Assembly: GCF_020164495.1 (NCBI RefSeq)
Contig: NZ_JAIQYZ010000001.1
Location: forward strand, 744,001-808,000
Direction of reading: 5' to 3'
Source: Psychroflexus lacisalsi
Lineage (GTDB): Bacteria; Bacteroidota; Bacteroidia; Flavobacteriales; Flavobacteriaceae
Length of the DNA: 64,000 nucleotides
The stretch's first letter is position 1. Every line of letters begins with the position of its first letter. This document shows positions 31,899 to 39,516 of this stretch, piece after piece. A program made the translations under genes and the position numbers. Under the pieces are notes generated by a model that was not told where the DNA came from, ran no database searches, and saw nothing but the letters and a program-made list of their open reading frames with translations.

Positions 31899-32678
31899 TT
31901 AATCTTCGGCTTTAAACTCTTTAGATTTTTCTATCAAAAATGAAATCAGATCCAATTCATTGCCTTTATCCAGCATTTGCTTTGTCAATCCATGATCTTC
32001 TACAAAGAATATGAATTGATTGATATTTTCTTTTTTAATATCAAGCTGCTCTTTAAAAAATGAATCCTTATATATTTTTCTCACCATTACATCCACATCT
32101 CTTGGAAGTTTATGTTCTTCTACAATTTCTTTCGAGGATAAAATTTCTCTAAAAATATTGGCAATATTCAATCCATTCTTGATAAAACGTTGTTCTGTAG
32201 TGTAGTTTTCTGTAATGGTTTGTGATCTTACATAAGGTTGCACACCTTCATATTCGTTCAATACTTTTTCTGATTCTGGAGCCAGATAAAATTCTGTTTT
32301 CACTTTTTTAGCATCCACTTCGATGTTTCCTTCAAGATCGTAAGGTCTTACGATAACTTCATCCAAAGTGTTGATTTGATCATTAATTCTAATGGTCATT
32401 TTTTTCCTCTTGATGATGTTTTCATCAATAATTACTATAAAATTTTGATATTGAATGGCTTCAAATCTTAATCTATCTCCTTCTCTTACTGAAATCCCAA
32501 ATTGACCGTATTCATTTGTTACGGTTCCTTCTTTGGAATTTTGATTAATGATTTCTATTTGAGAAATCTCACCATCTAGAGGGACTATAACTTCACCAGC
32601 AATGTAAACCCTATTATCTATTTGTGCAGTTATATTTTGAATCAAAAACAGGATAATAATAGTAGAGATAAGTCTCAT
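31899..32678 (-). CDS. Exported protein with carboxypeptidase-regulatory-like domain (copy A)
   Basis: Protein of 259 aa with a signal peptide (IIILFLIQNITAQ) and the same arrangement as its downstream paralogue: a CarboxypepD_reg-like domain (VYIAGEVIVPLDGEISQIEI, TVTNEYGQFGISVREGD), a linker LDEVIVRPYDLEGNI resembling that of TonB-receptor plug connectors, and a helical C-terminal part. It is the first gene of the minus-strand run leading to the M1 peptidase. Divergent promoters lie between it and pepE. It has no enzymatic motif; its role is unknown. Confidence 0.75.
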   Translation of the reverse strand: MRLISTIIILFLIQNITAQIDNRVYIAGEVIVPLDGEISQIEIINQNSKEGTVTNEYGQFGISVREGDRLRFEAIQYQNFIVIIDENIIKRKKMTIRINDQINTLDEVIVRPYDLEGNIEVDAKKVKTEFYLAPESEKVLNEYEGVQPYVRSQTITENYTTEQRFIKNGLNIANIFREILSSKEIVEEHKLPRDVDVMVRKIYKDSFFKEQLDIKKENINQFIFFVEDHGLTKQMLDKGNELDLISFLIEKSKEFKAED

Positions 32679-32724
32679 ATGTTATTTTTTGTACAATCTA
32701 CTTAAAAATTCAGATATGTCATTC

Positions 32725-32732
32725 TAGTTTTG
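32725..32732 (+). promoter_or_regulatory. Candidate -7 promoter box (TAGTTTTG) for pepE
   Basis: Exact TAnnTTTG element about 50 bp upstream of the pepE ATG, in the 103-bp gap divergent from the CarboxypepD gene. Confidence 0.45.
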
Positions 32733-32781
32733 CTGATAAATTTATGTTAAGTCAAGTCGTTTCAACTAAAGTCATCATCTA

Positions 32782-33480
32782 ATGCAAGTCATCATTGCCA
32801 GTACATCAACAGTTTATGGAAGTTCATATTTAGAGTATCTTTTACCCGAACTCAAAACACATTTTAATAATACCGATGAGGTAGTGTTTATTCCTTTTGC
32901 TAGACCTGGAGGTATCACTCATGATGAATATACCGCTAAAGCTTCAGATGGTTTAAAATCCTGCGTAAATAAAGTCACCGGTTTGCATGAGTTTGAAGAC
33001 ATGAAAAAAGCAATCTCTAATGCGAAAGCTATTTTTGTTGGAGGCGGGAACACTTTTTTATTGGTAAAACAACTTCATGAACTTGATTTAATGAAGACTC
33101 TAAAGCTGAGTATTCAAAGCGGCACAAAATATCTGGGAACAAGTGCTGGGAGCAATATTTGCGGACTAACAATGCAAACGACCAATGATATGCCTATTGT
33201 ATATCCTCCATCTTTTGAAACTTTAGGACTACTCAATTTCAATATTAATCCTCACTACCAGGATCCTTATTCTTCATCAACACACAAAGGTGAAACCCGA
33301 GAAACCAGAATAAAAGAATTTCAAACTTTAAATTCTAGAACCGTGGTAGGTCTTAGAGAAGGGAGTTGGATTAAAATTAATAATTCTGAAATTACTCTTG
33401 AAGGAGAACTTCCCGCTGTTATATTTGAATCTGGAAAACTGGCTTATGAAGTGAATCCTAAAAGCCACCTTAAATTTTAA
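32782..33480 (+). CDS. pepE: Dipeptidase E (alpha-aspartyl dipeptidase)
   Basis: Cytosolic S51-family serine peptidase of 232 aa that cleaves Asp-X dipeptides. The nucleophile Ser121 lies in LGTSAGSNI, preceded by FVGGGNTFLL; the catalytic His is in NPHYQDP (about 159). Length matches Salmonella PepE. It is 4 bp upstream of glsA, suggesting a two-gene unit for releasing and using acidic amino acids. Confidence 0.93.
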   Translation: MQVIIASTSTVYGSSYLEYLLPELKTHFNNTDEVVFIPFARPGGITHDEYTAKASDGLKSCVNKVTGLHEFEDMKKAISNAKAIFVGGGNTFLLVKQLHELDLMKTLKLSIQSGTKYLGTSAGSNICGLTMQTTNDMPIVYPPSFETLGLLNFNINPHYQDPYSSSTHKGETRETRIKEFQTLNSRTVVGLREGSWIKINNSEITLEGELPAVIFESGKLAYEVNPKSHLKF

Positions 33481-33484
33481 AAAA

Positions 33485-34399
33485 ATGGATTATCAAGCAA
33501 TCTTAAATATCCTTCAGAAGGAATTTACGCCCAAAGAAGGAATGGGAAAAGTAGCTAGTTATATTCCAGAACTATCTAAAGTAGATCCTCTTAAATTTGG
33601 AATTTACCTTTTTTGCCAAGATGGATCTTCATTTGAATTTGGTGATAGCCAAGAAAAATTTTCAATTCAGAGTATTTCCAAAGTTTTCACGCTTACCATA
33701 GCTAAGGAGATGTTGGGTAAAGATTTATGGGAAAGAGTAGACGTTGAGCCCTCTGGCACAGCTTTCAACTCCCTCACAGAGCTGGAGAGAGAGAACGGTA
33801 TTCCGCGTAATCCTTTTATAAATGCAGGCTCTATTGTTGTGGCAGACGCATTGCTTAGTGTGTTGGAAAATCCTAAAGAAGACCTTTTGATGTTTGTGCG
33901 TAAACTCTGCGGTGACAATGACATACATTACGATAAGGCTGTAGCCAAAAGCGAAAAAAAACATGGTTATCGCAACAAAGCTTTGGTCAATTACATGAAA
34001 TCTCTGGGTAATATTTCCAACGATACCGAAAAAATTCTTGATTTCTATTTTTACCAATGTTCAATTGCCATGACTTGCGAGCAATTATCCAAAGCCTTTA
34101 TGTTGTTTGCAAATGAGGGTAAGCACTTTCAAACACAAGAAAAAGTAATCGATAGACAAAGTGTAAAACGTATCAATTCTATCATGCAGACTTGTGGATT
34201 TTACGATGAGGCAGGGGAGTTCAGTTACAGAGTCGGACTGCCCGGAAAGAGTGGAGTAGGCGGGGGAATTGTAGCGGTGCATCCAGAGCAATATTCTGTA
34301 GCCGTCTGGAGTCCAATGCTCAATCAAAAAGGAAATTCAGCATTGGGAATGAAAGTTTTAGAAGAATTAACCACACTCACAGGCTTGTCTATTTTTTAA
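33485..34399 (+). CDS. glsA: Glutaminase
   Basis: Enzyme of 304 aa hydrolysing glutamine to glutamate and ammonia, of the beta-lactamase-fold glutaminase family. The catalytic Ser63-x-x-Lys66 is in FSIQSISKVF; RNPFINAGSI, MTCEQLSKAFMLFANEG and the C-terminal GLPGKSGVGGGIVAVHP are all conserved. It follows pepE by 4 bp. It is cytosolic with no signal peptide. No terminator hairpin follows it, but the next gene (tatA-like) has its own promoter box. Confidence 0.95.
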   Translation: MDYQAILNILQKEFTPKEGMGKVASYIPELSKVDPLKFGIYLFCQDGSSFEFGDSQEKFSIQSISKVFTLTIAKEMLGKDLWERVDVEPSGTAFNSLTELERENGIPRNPFINAGSIVVADALLSVLENPKEDLLMFVRKLCGDNDIHYDKAVAKSEKKHGYRNKALVNYMKSLGNISNDTEKILDFYFYQCSIAMTCEQLSKAFMLFANEGKHFQTQEKVIDRQSVKRINSIMQTCGFYDEAGEFSYRVGLPGKSGVGGGIVAVHPEQYSVAVWSPMLNQKGNSALGMKVLEELTTLTGLSIF

Positions 34400-34452
34400 A
34401 AATCTTATCTAAGTTTTAAAATTTAATATTTCGCTGTTCAGAAACAGTCCAG

Positions 34453-34460
34453 TATATTTG
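34453..34460 (+). promoter_or_regulatory. Candidate -7 promoter box (TATATTTG) almost touching the tatA-like start
   Basis: Exact TAnnTTTG match ending only 4 nt before the ATG at 34465. If used in the standard way, the transcript would have almost no 5' leader. I see no clear -33 TTG at the usual distance. Confidence 0.45.
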
Positions 34461-34464
34461 TAGC

Positions 34465-34767
34465 ATGATAAATTTACCTCTTTTTATTAGTGGTTCAGAA
34501 ATAGCTTTTATTTTATTCATCTTGATAATGGTTTTCGGGGCTGACAAAATTCCTGAAATAGCTAGGTTTTTCGGGAAAACAATGAAGTCGTTCCGACATG
34601 CCACAGATGAAATTAAAACTGAAATCACTAAGCAGAAAAAAGATCATAATTTGGATTTCGACATCAAAAAAGAAGTTGAAGATCAAACAAAAACTCTCGA
34701 ATCTAAAACTTCAAAGCTAAAAGATGAAGTTGAAGATGCTATTGGCCCTATCAAAAGAAGGTTTTAA
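34465..34767 (+). CDS. tatA: TatA/TatB-type twin-arginine translocase subunit
   Basis: Small membrane protein of 100 aa. An N-terminal helix (EIAFILFILIMVFGADKI) leads through the hinge FGADKIP into the amphipathic helix EIARFFGKTMKSFRHATDEIK, then a charged, mostly Lys/Glu tail. This is the TatA/TatB architecture; the family pattern is F-G-x-x-K/R-L/I-P. The gene is not beside tatC here. Its stop codon overlaps the ATG of the PAP2 gene by 1 bp. In Bacteroidetes a single TatA/E-like protein often serves in place of separate TatA and TatB, which I cannot settle from this sequence. Confidence 0.88.
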   Translation: MINLPLFISGSEIAFILFILIMVFGADKIPEIARFFGKTMKSFRHATDEIKTEITKQKKDHNLDFDIKKEVEDQTKTLESKTSKLKDEVEDAIGPIKRRF

Positions 34768-35348
34768 TGGAATTAAATCCAACCCGATGGGATTGGGAAT
34801 TAATGGTTTTTTTGAATAATTCCAGTCCAGATGCTCTAAACGTATTCTGGAGTTTTGTAACCTACACAGAAAATTGGATTCCCTTTTACTTATTATTACT
34901 TGCCCTGTTTTTTTATAAATCAGAACTCAAGAAAAGTTTTGTTAGAATCTTGCTCCTAGTGTTAAGCGTTGGGATAACTCATTTGATTACAGAATTGGTT
35001 AAAAACTTGGTAGAAAGACCCCGACCAAATGTTACTGAGGAGATAATGAATTCGATCAAAATTCTCTACGAACCCTCCAATTATAGTTTCTTTTCAGGCC
35101 ATGCCTCTACATCGTTTGCAGCTACCGTATTTATTTTTTTACTTTTAAAGTCAAAATTTAAATATCTCGGATCGATATTTATTTGGCCTGTCTTGTTTTC
35201 TTTAAGCAGAATATTTGTTGGAGTTCACTTCCCGAGTGATATAATAGTTGGCGGATGTGTAGGAACTCTAATTGCAATTTTGTTTTTTAAATTTTATTCC
35301 AATTCAGAAAGTAAATTACTGAGTGTAAGTAATCAAAACAATACTTAG
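34767..35348 (+). CDS. PAP2-family membrane phosphatase
   Basis: Integral membrane phosphatase of 193 aa with about five helices. The three PAP2 signatures are present: KNLVERPRPN, YSFFSGHAS and SRIFVGVHFPSDIIVG (the catalytic His is in HFPSD). It starts at the stop codon of the tatA-like gene. Its 3' end overlaps the convergent EamA gene by 33 bp. Substrates in the family include lipid phosphates and undecaprenyl diphosphate; which of these applies is not shown by the sequence. Confidence 0.92.
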   Translation: MELNPTRWDWELMVFLNNSSPDALNVFWSFVTYTENWIPFYLLLLALFFYKSELKKSFVRILLLVLSVGITHLITELVKNLVERPRPNVTEEIMNSIKILYEPSNYSFFSGHASTSFAATVFIFLLLKSKFKYLGSIFIWPVLFSLSRIFVGVHFPSDIIVGGCVGTLIAILFFKFYSNSESKLLSVSNQNNT

Positions 35349-36191
35349 AATAGCAACTGCAATTCCAACCCAATTTTTTCGAATCATCCTTTCCTTGAAA
35401 AATAAAATTCCCAGGATTGTCGATAATAAAACAATACTCACATTATTGATTATAAAAATACTAGAGCTATCAAGTCCTTCTATTCTTAGGGCTAGTATAA
35501 AAAAGTAAATTGAAAAGTAATTGGGAATCCCGAGTAAAAATCCCCCAAGTAAATCTTTTCTTTTAAAGTTCGCCTTGTGTTTAAATTTTCTTATTCCGAA
35601 CACTATAAGACCGGTGACGCAAGCAAAGAAAAAAGTGCTGGCTGAAAACAAGGAAATTTCATTATTTGGAACATAAGTATTTTCTAAAAATTTGATACTG
35701 CTTTCAATAATTCCACTTCCAATAAAAACTAATAGTGGAAATATAAAATATTTCATATCAATGCTTAAGCCTTTCTTTTTTCTCACTGATACCAAGTAGA
35801 CCGAAATTAGCGCAGTTATGATACCTATGATTTTTAACAAGCCTAAAGATTCATTGTAATAAACAATCACAAAGATCACAGGTATGGCGACACTCATTTT
35901 ACTAGAGACAGAAACCACAGACATTCCGCCTTTCTGAGTCGTAATAACCATGAGCGTAAATACCAAAATAAACATTGCACCTAAAGCCATAGAGCCATAA
36001 AACCAGTCTTTGGAGGTCGCCACCCAAATACCCTCCAAAGAAACATCCCCTTGGATAATGATTCCCAATACAAATGCAGTAAAATAATTGACGATAAGTG
36101 CGTTAAGAGTGGTCACTTTATATTTTCCAAAAAGCTTAAAGGCAATGTAAATTGCACTCGAGGACAAAACACTCAAAATCAGCGCTATCAA
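35316..36191 (-). CDS. EamA/DMT-family transporter
   Basis: Membrane protein of 291 aa with ten predicted helices arranged as two EamA repeats; the second contains IEGLDSSSIFIINNVSIVLLSTILGILFFKERM, a standard DMT ending. The gene's last 33 bp overlap the convergent PAP2 gene. Its start overlaps the end of the upstream HAD gene by 4 bp. It is an exporter of small metabolites in family terms; the substrate is unknown. It is the third gene of a minus-strand ribD-HAD-EamA unit. Confidence 0.88.
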   Translation of the reverse strand: MIALILSVLSSSAIYIAFKLFGKYKVTTLNALIVNYFTAFVLGIIIQGDVSLEGIWVATSKDWFYGSMALGAMFILVFTLMVITTQKGGMSVVSVSSKMSVAIPVIFVIVYYNESLGLLKIIGIITALISVYLVSVRKKKGLSIDMKYFIFPLLVFIGSGIIESSIKFLENTYVPNNEISLFSASTFFFACVTGLIVFGIRKFKHKANFKRKDLLGGFLLGIPNYFSIYFFILALRIEGLDSSSIFIINNVSIVLLSTILGILFFKERMIRKNWVGIAVAILSIVLITYTQ

Positions 36192-36796
36192 AATAAATCA
36201 CTTTTTTTAGAAAATAATTCAATAACTTCTTCTTGTCCAGCCTGTAAGTGCCAGGTATGAATACCCAATTTTTTAGCTGTAAGGGTATGTTCCAAAGTAT
36301 CGTCTACAAAAAGTGTTTCCTTTGGGTTCAAATCATTCTCATTCAAGACAAACTCAAAAATAGAAGCATCAGGCTTTCTGTAATGAATTTCATGTGACAA
36401 ATAAAATTCATCAAAGCATAAACGGAATTCTTCATAAACTGGAATATTTTCTTTTACCCAATCGATATGAAGTTCGTTTGTATTACTAAGTAAAATTAGT
36501 TTGAAATTCTTGGCAGCTTTTAGTTTTTTCAAAAACTCTAGCCTATGCTTAGGGAATTCAATTAATATGGAGTTCCATGCTGTCTTAAATGTTTCAGTAG
36601 TAAACCCTTCGAATCTGTTGGTGTAGTGTCGACTAAACTCATCTGTAGAGATCAAACCTTTCTCGTAGGCTTTATTGATGTTGACAAGTTCAGCGTCTAA
36701 TTCAGAAATACCGTTTTCCTTCAAGTGTTTTCCTGTAGCAGACTTGTCTAGCGTGAGAAATACATCCCCAAAATCAAATAGGATAGTTTTAATCAT
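36188..36796 (-). CDS. HAD-superfamily hydrolase, family IA
   Basis: Phosphatase-like protein of about 202 aa with HAD motif I LFDFGDVFLTLDKS, motif II LLSNTNELH, motif III KPDASIF and motif IV ETLFVDDTLEHTLTAKKLG. The open frame reaches upstream to 36820, but MIKTILFDFGD at 36796 is the natural start and overlaps the ribD 3' end by 8 bp. In many bacteria the 5-amino-6-(5-phospho-ribitylamino)uracil phosphatase of riboflavin synthesis is a HAD protein, and location next to ribD makes that role worth considering, but sequence alone does not prove it. Confidence 0.86.
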   Translation of the reverse strand: MIKTILFDFGDVFLTLDKSATGKHLKENGISELDAELVNINKAYEKGLISTDEFSRHYTNRFEGFTTETFKTAWNSILIEFPKHRLEFLKKLKAAKNFKLILLSNTNELHIDWVKENIPVYEEFRLCFDEFYLSHEIHYRKPDASIFEFVLNENDLNPKETLFVDDTLEHTLTAKKLGIHTWHLQAGQEEVIELFSKKSDLF

Positions 36797-37832
36797 TGTA
36801 ATAGTAATTGAGTTCATCACCTTCCATGTCGAAAGTTTCAGAAATTGGTTTTTTTAAAACAGGACCCTTCACTCCAGTTTCAATAGTATTTTGCCCAGTA
36901 AACACCCGAGCTTCGTCCCATAAACCTGTATCTATAAAACTTTGCAGCGTTTTGCTCCCTCCTTCAATAATAACGGATTGTAGCTCAAGATCATAAAGTT
37001 TTTTCAAAAGCTGAGGCAAAATATCTTCGCTAAAATCTAATTGCTCAAACCTAAGATGCTTACTGTGTTCTGGATTTAATCCGTTCTGATGAAACACAAT
37101 AGTAGGTTGTGGTGAATCTATAACAACAAGATCCTCTTTTAGTTTAAGTGATTTGTCAATCACCAAGCGAACAGGATTCTTTCCACCCCAATGTCTTACA
37201 TTCAGTCTTGGGTTATCTACAAGAGCCGTTTGTGTTCCCACCAAAATACTTTGTTCTTCGCTTCTCCACTTGTGCACAAGTTGTTGAGAATAACTGTTAG
37301 TAATCCAGAAGATTTCATTTTTCTGCTGATCGACAGGAGCAATAAAGCCAAGTTTGGTCTTTGCCCATTTCAAAATAATATAAGGTCTTTTTTTTCTGTG
37401 GAACGTAAAAAAGCGTTTGTTCAGCTTTTCACACTCGTCCTCACAGACGCCAACATTTACTGTTCTTCCGGCCGCTAAGAGCTTTTTTACTCCCATTCCA
37501 GCGACTTTCGCAAAAGGATCTATCGTGCCTATGACGATGTTTGGGATCTTTTTATCAATAATAAGGTCGCTGCAAGGAGGTGTTTTTCCAAAGTGACTGC
37601 AAGGCTCCAGAGTGACGTAAAGTGTAGATTTCTTGAGTAAAGACGGATCTTTCACGGCATTGATTGCACGTACCTCAGCATGAGCATCTCCGGCCTTGAT
37701 ATGCCAGCCTTCGCCTATTATTTTGTCCTCGTGAACAATAACACAACCCACCAATGGATTGGGGTAGGTTGTTCCCAGCCCGTTTCTGGCCAACTCTAAA
37801 CACCTTTTTATGTAGAATTCTTTTGTATTCAC
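36789..37832 (-). CDS. ribD: Riboflavin biosynthesis deaminase/reductase
   Basis: Bifunctional enzyme of 347 aa. The N-terminal deaminase domain (1-145) carries the zinc motif AGDAHAEVRAI and PCSHFGKTPPC; the C-terminal reductase domain (145-347) contains YIILKWAKTKLGFIAP and RLVIDKSLK, with SVIIEGGSKTL near the end. It catalyses deamination, then reduction, in riboflavin synthesis. The start is GTG at 37832. It heads a minus-strand unit with a HAD hydrolase and an EamA transporter, and the remaining rib genes are not in the window. Confidence 0.95.
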   Translation of the reverse strand: MNTKEFYIKRCLELARNGLGTTYPNPLVGCVIVHEDKIIGEGWHIKAGDAHAEVRAINAVKDPSLLKKSTLYVTLEPCSHFGKTPPCSDLIIDKKIPNIVIGTIDPFAKVAGMGVKKLLAAGRTVNVGVCEDECEKLNKRFFTFHRKKRPYIILKWAKTKLGFIAPVDQQKNEIFWITNSYSQQLVHKWRSEEQSILVGTQTALVDNPRLNVRHWGGKNPVRLVIDKSLKLKEDLVVIDSPQPTIVFHQNGLNPEHSKHLRFEQLDFSEDILPQLLKKLYDLELQSVIIEGGSKTLQSFIDTGLWDEARVFTGQNTIETGVKGPVLKKPISETFDMEGDELNYYYND

Positions 37833-37977
37833 GGCGTAAAAATAGAAAAAGACTGAAGTTTACCACTTATAATCAAATGGATTTTAAGGTTTTTATTGTC
37901 CCCTATTTTTTCTGAATTTGATATCAACAAGATTTTAAAATTTTGCGACAGATACACCTATAATTTTTTAATTCATT

Positions 37978-37985
37978 TAATTTTG
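37978..37985 (+). promoter_or_regulatory. Candidate -7 promoter box (TAATTTTG)
   Basis: Exact TAnnTTTG element in the 220-bp gap between divergent ribD and the GNAT gene, about 69 bp before the GNAT ATG. The leader would be some 60 nt. Confidence 0.4.
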
Positions 37986-38053
37986 CGTGTGGTATTTAGT
38001 TCAGCTAAAACCAGCAAATTCAAATTAAAACAAACTCTTCAACTGAAGCCAGC

Positions 38054-38539
38054 ATGACTGAAATTAAAATACGTCCAATACAAAGAGAAGACAATTCAAA
38101 AGTCGCCGAAATGATTCGCTATGTATTAGTTGAACAAGGAGCACCAAAAGTTGGAACCGCTTATGAAGACAAAGCTTTGGATCAACTTTTTGAAACTTTT
38201 CAAAAAGAAAGAGCAGAGTATTTTGTGTTATTGGTAGGGGATACTATTTTAGGAAGCGCCGGCATTGCTCCTCTAGAAAATGGAGATCCGGAAATTTGTG
38301 AATTGCAGAAAATGTATTTTGATCCAGAGGCCAGAGGCCGAGGTTTGGGGAGTCAAATGATGCAAAAATGCTTGGACTTTGCTAAATCACAGGCTTATAG
38401 CGAATGCTATATTGAGACCTTACCAAACATGAAAGCTGCTCAGAAGCTTTATCTAAAGTCCGGTTTCGAACACATTCCAGAAAGATTAGGAGACACTGGC
38501 CATTACTCATGTACAGTATTTATGAAGAAAAAAATATAA
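38054..38539 (+). CDS. GNAT-family N-acetyltransferase
   Basis: Protein of 161 aa of the GNAT fold. The acetyl-CoA loop is LQKMYFDPEARGRGLGSQMM (Q/R-x-x-G-R-G-LG), and ETLPNMKAAQKLYLKSGFEHIP is the usual last helix-strand. No substrate can be deduced. It is cotranscribed with mgsA, which starts 8 bp after its stop. Confidence 0.85.
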   Translation: MTEIKIRPIQREDNSKVAEMIRYVLVEQGAPKVGTAYEDKALDQLFETFQKERAEYFVLLVGDTILGSAGIAPLENGDPEICELQKMYFDPEARGRGLGSQMMQKCLDFAKSQAYSECYIETLPNMKAAQKLYLKSGFEHIPERLGDTGHYSCTVFMKKKI

Positions 38540-38547
38540 TTTAATAG

Positions 38548-38916
38548 ATGAAGAAAATAGCAATTATTGCTCACGATGGGAAAAAGCCAGAGATGGTAAA
38601 TTTCATTAATAGAAACTTAGAAATGCTTAAAAAAGCAGAACTTGTTGCGACAGGAACTACGGGTAAGCATGTTGAAAACACTGGGCTGAAAACAGAAAAA
38701 AAACTTTCAGGACCCATTGGTGGCGATGCTCAAATAGCAGCTTTGGCAGCTGAGAAAAAATTATCGATGATACTATTCTTTAGAGATCCGCTCGGTAAGC
38801 ATCCGCATGAACCAGACGTTCAGATGTTGATGAGGATTTGCGATGTGCATAACATTCCAATTGCGACAAACCCTGCAACAGCCCAACTACTTCTGGACGC
38901 TTTTTTCAAAGATTAA
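38548..38916 (+). CDS. mgsA: Methylglyoxal synthase
   Basis: Enzyme of 122 aa converting dihydroxyacetone phosphate to methylglyoxal. The N-terminal IAIIAHDGKKPEMVNF, ATGTTGK, catalytic Asp in SGPIGGDAQIAAL, and FFRDPLGKHPHEPDVQMLMR with NIPIATNPATAQLLL near the end match the family. It is shorter than the 152-residue E. coli form, lacking the C-terminal extension, as in many bacteria. Its last 4 bp overlap the convergent thioesterase gene. Confidence 0.93.
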   Translation: MKKIAIIAHDGKKPEMVNFINRNLEMLKKAELVATGTTGKHVENTGLKTEKKLSGPIGGDAQIAALAAEKKLSMILFFRDPLGKHPHEPDVQMLMRICDVHNIPIATNPATAQLLLDAFFKD

Positions 38917-39353
38917 TTTTTTGGAACGGCATTTTCAATTAAGGCCATAATATGTTCCGGACACCGCATTGGTCTTTTTGTGATCATGTTGACAAAAACC
39001 AAAGTGGTTTGACCCAAAGTGAGAAGTTCGTCATTTTGATTTTTAATTATATAATCAAAAATAATAGTCGCGCCAGGTAATTTATTGAGGCTGACTTCTA
39101 CATTTAAAATGTCGCCAAATTTTGCTGGTTTCTTGTAATCTATTGTTAATCTACTTAAAGGTAACATTACGCCACTATCTTCCATTTTTTGATAATGCAT
39201 GCCCATTAATCTTAACCAATCTACCCTGGCTTGTTCAAAATAAATCGGGTAAACCGAATGATGAACGACGCCCATTTGGTCTGTTTCCGCATACCTTACT
39301 TCTATTGAGGAAGAGGTGGAAATAGGTCTTGTATCTTTACTATTTTTGCTCAA
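38913..39353 (-). CDS. Acyl-CoA thioesterase, YbgC/4HBT family
   Basis: Hotdog-fold thioesterase of 146 aa. The signature VRYAETDQMGVVHHSVYPIYFEQAR contains the catalytic Asp (TDQMGVVHH), and the central helix follows as WLRLMGMHYQKMEDSG. There is no signal peptide. It stands alone on the minus strand, convergent with mgsA and divergent from dnaA. The 163-bp gap to dnaA shows no perfect TAnnTTTG box. Confidence 0.9.
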   Translation of the reverse strand: MSKNSKDTRPISTSSSIEVRYAETDQMGVVHHSVYPIYFEQARVDWLRLMGMHYQKMEDSGVMLPLSRLTIDYKKPAKFGDILNVEVSLNKLPGATIIFDYIIKNQNDELLTLGQTTLVFVNMITKRPMRCPEHIMALIENAVPKN

Positions 39354-39516
39354 AATTTATCATTTAACAACTCTTTAAGTATAGGCAGAAAAAACGAGAA
39401 TTTCAACCTGAAATAGATTTTTTTATTAAAAAGTTTGTTCACATATTTGTCATCCCGATGGAGTAAAATTAGCTTTATCTGAATATAATTTTAATACAAA
39501 TACTTTAAGCTTAACT

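Noticed and set aside
30657-32678. Possibility that the two CarboxypepD proteins are fragments of a TonB-dependent receptor
   Set aside because: Each has its own signal peptide, start and stop, and no plug or barrel sequence follows, so they are separate intact genes.
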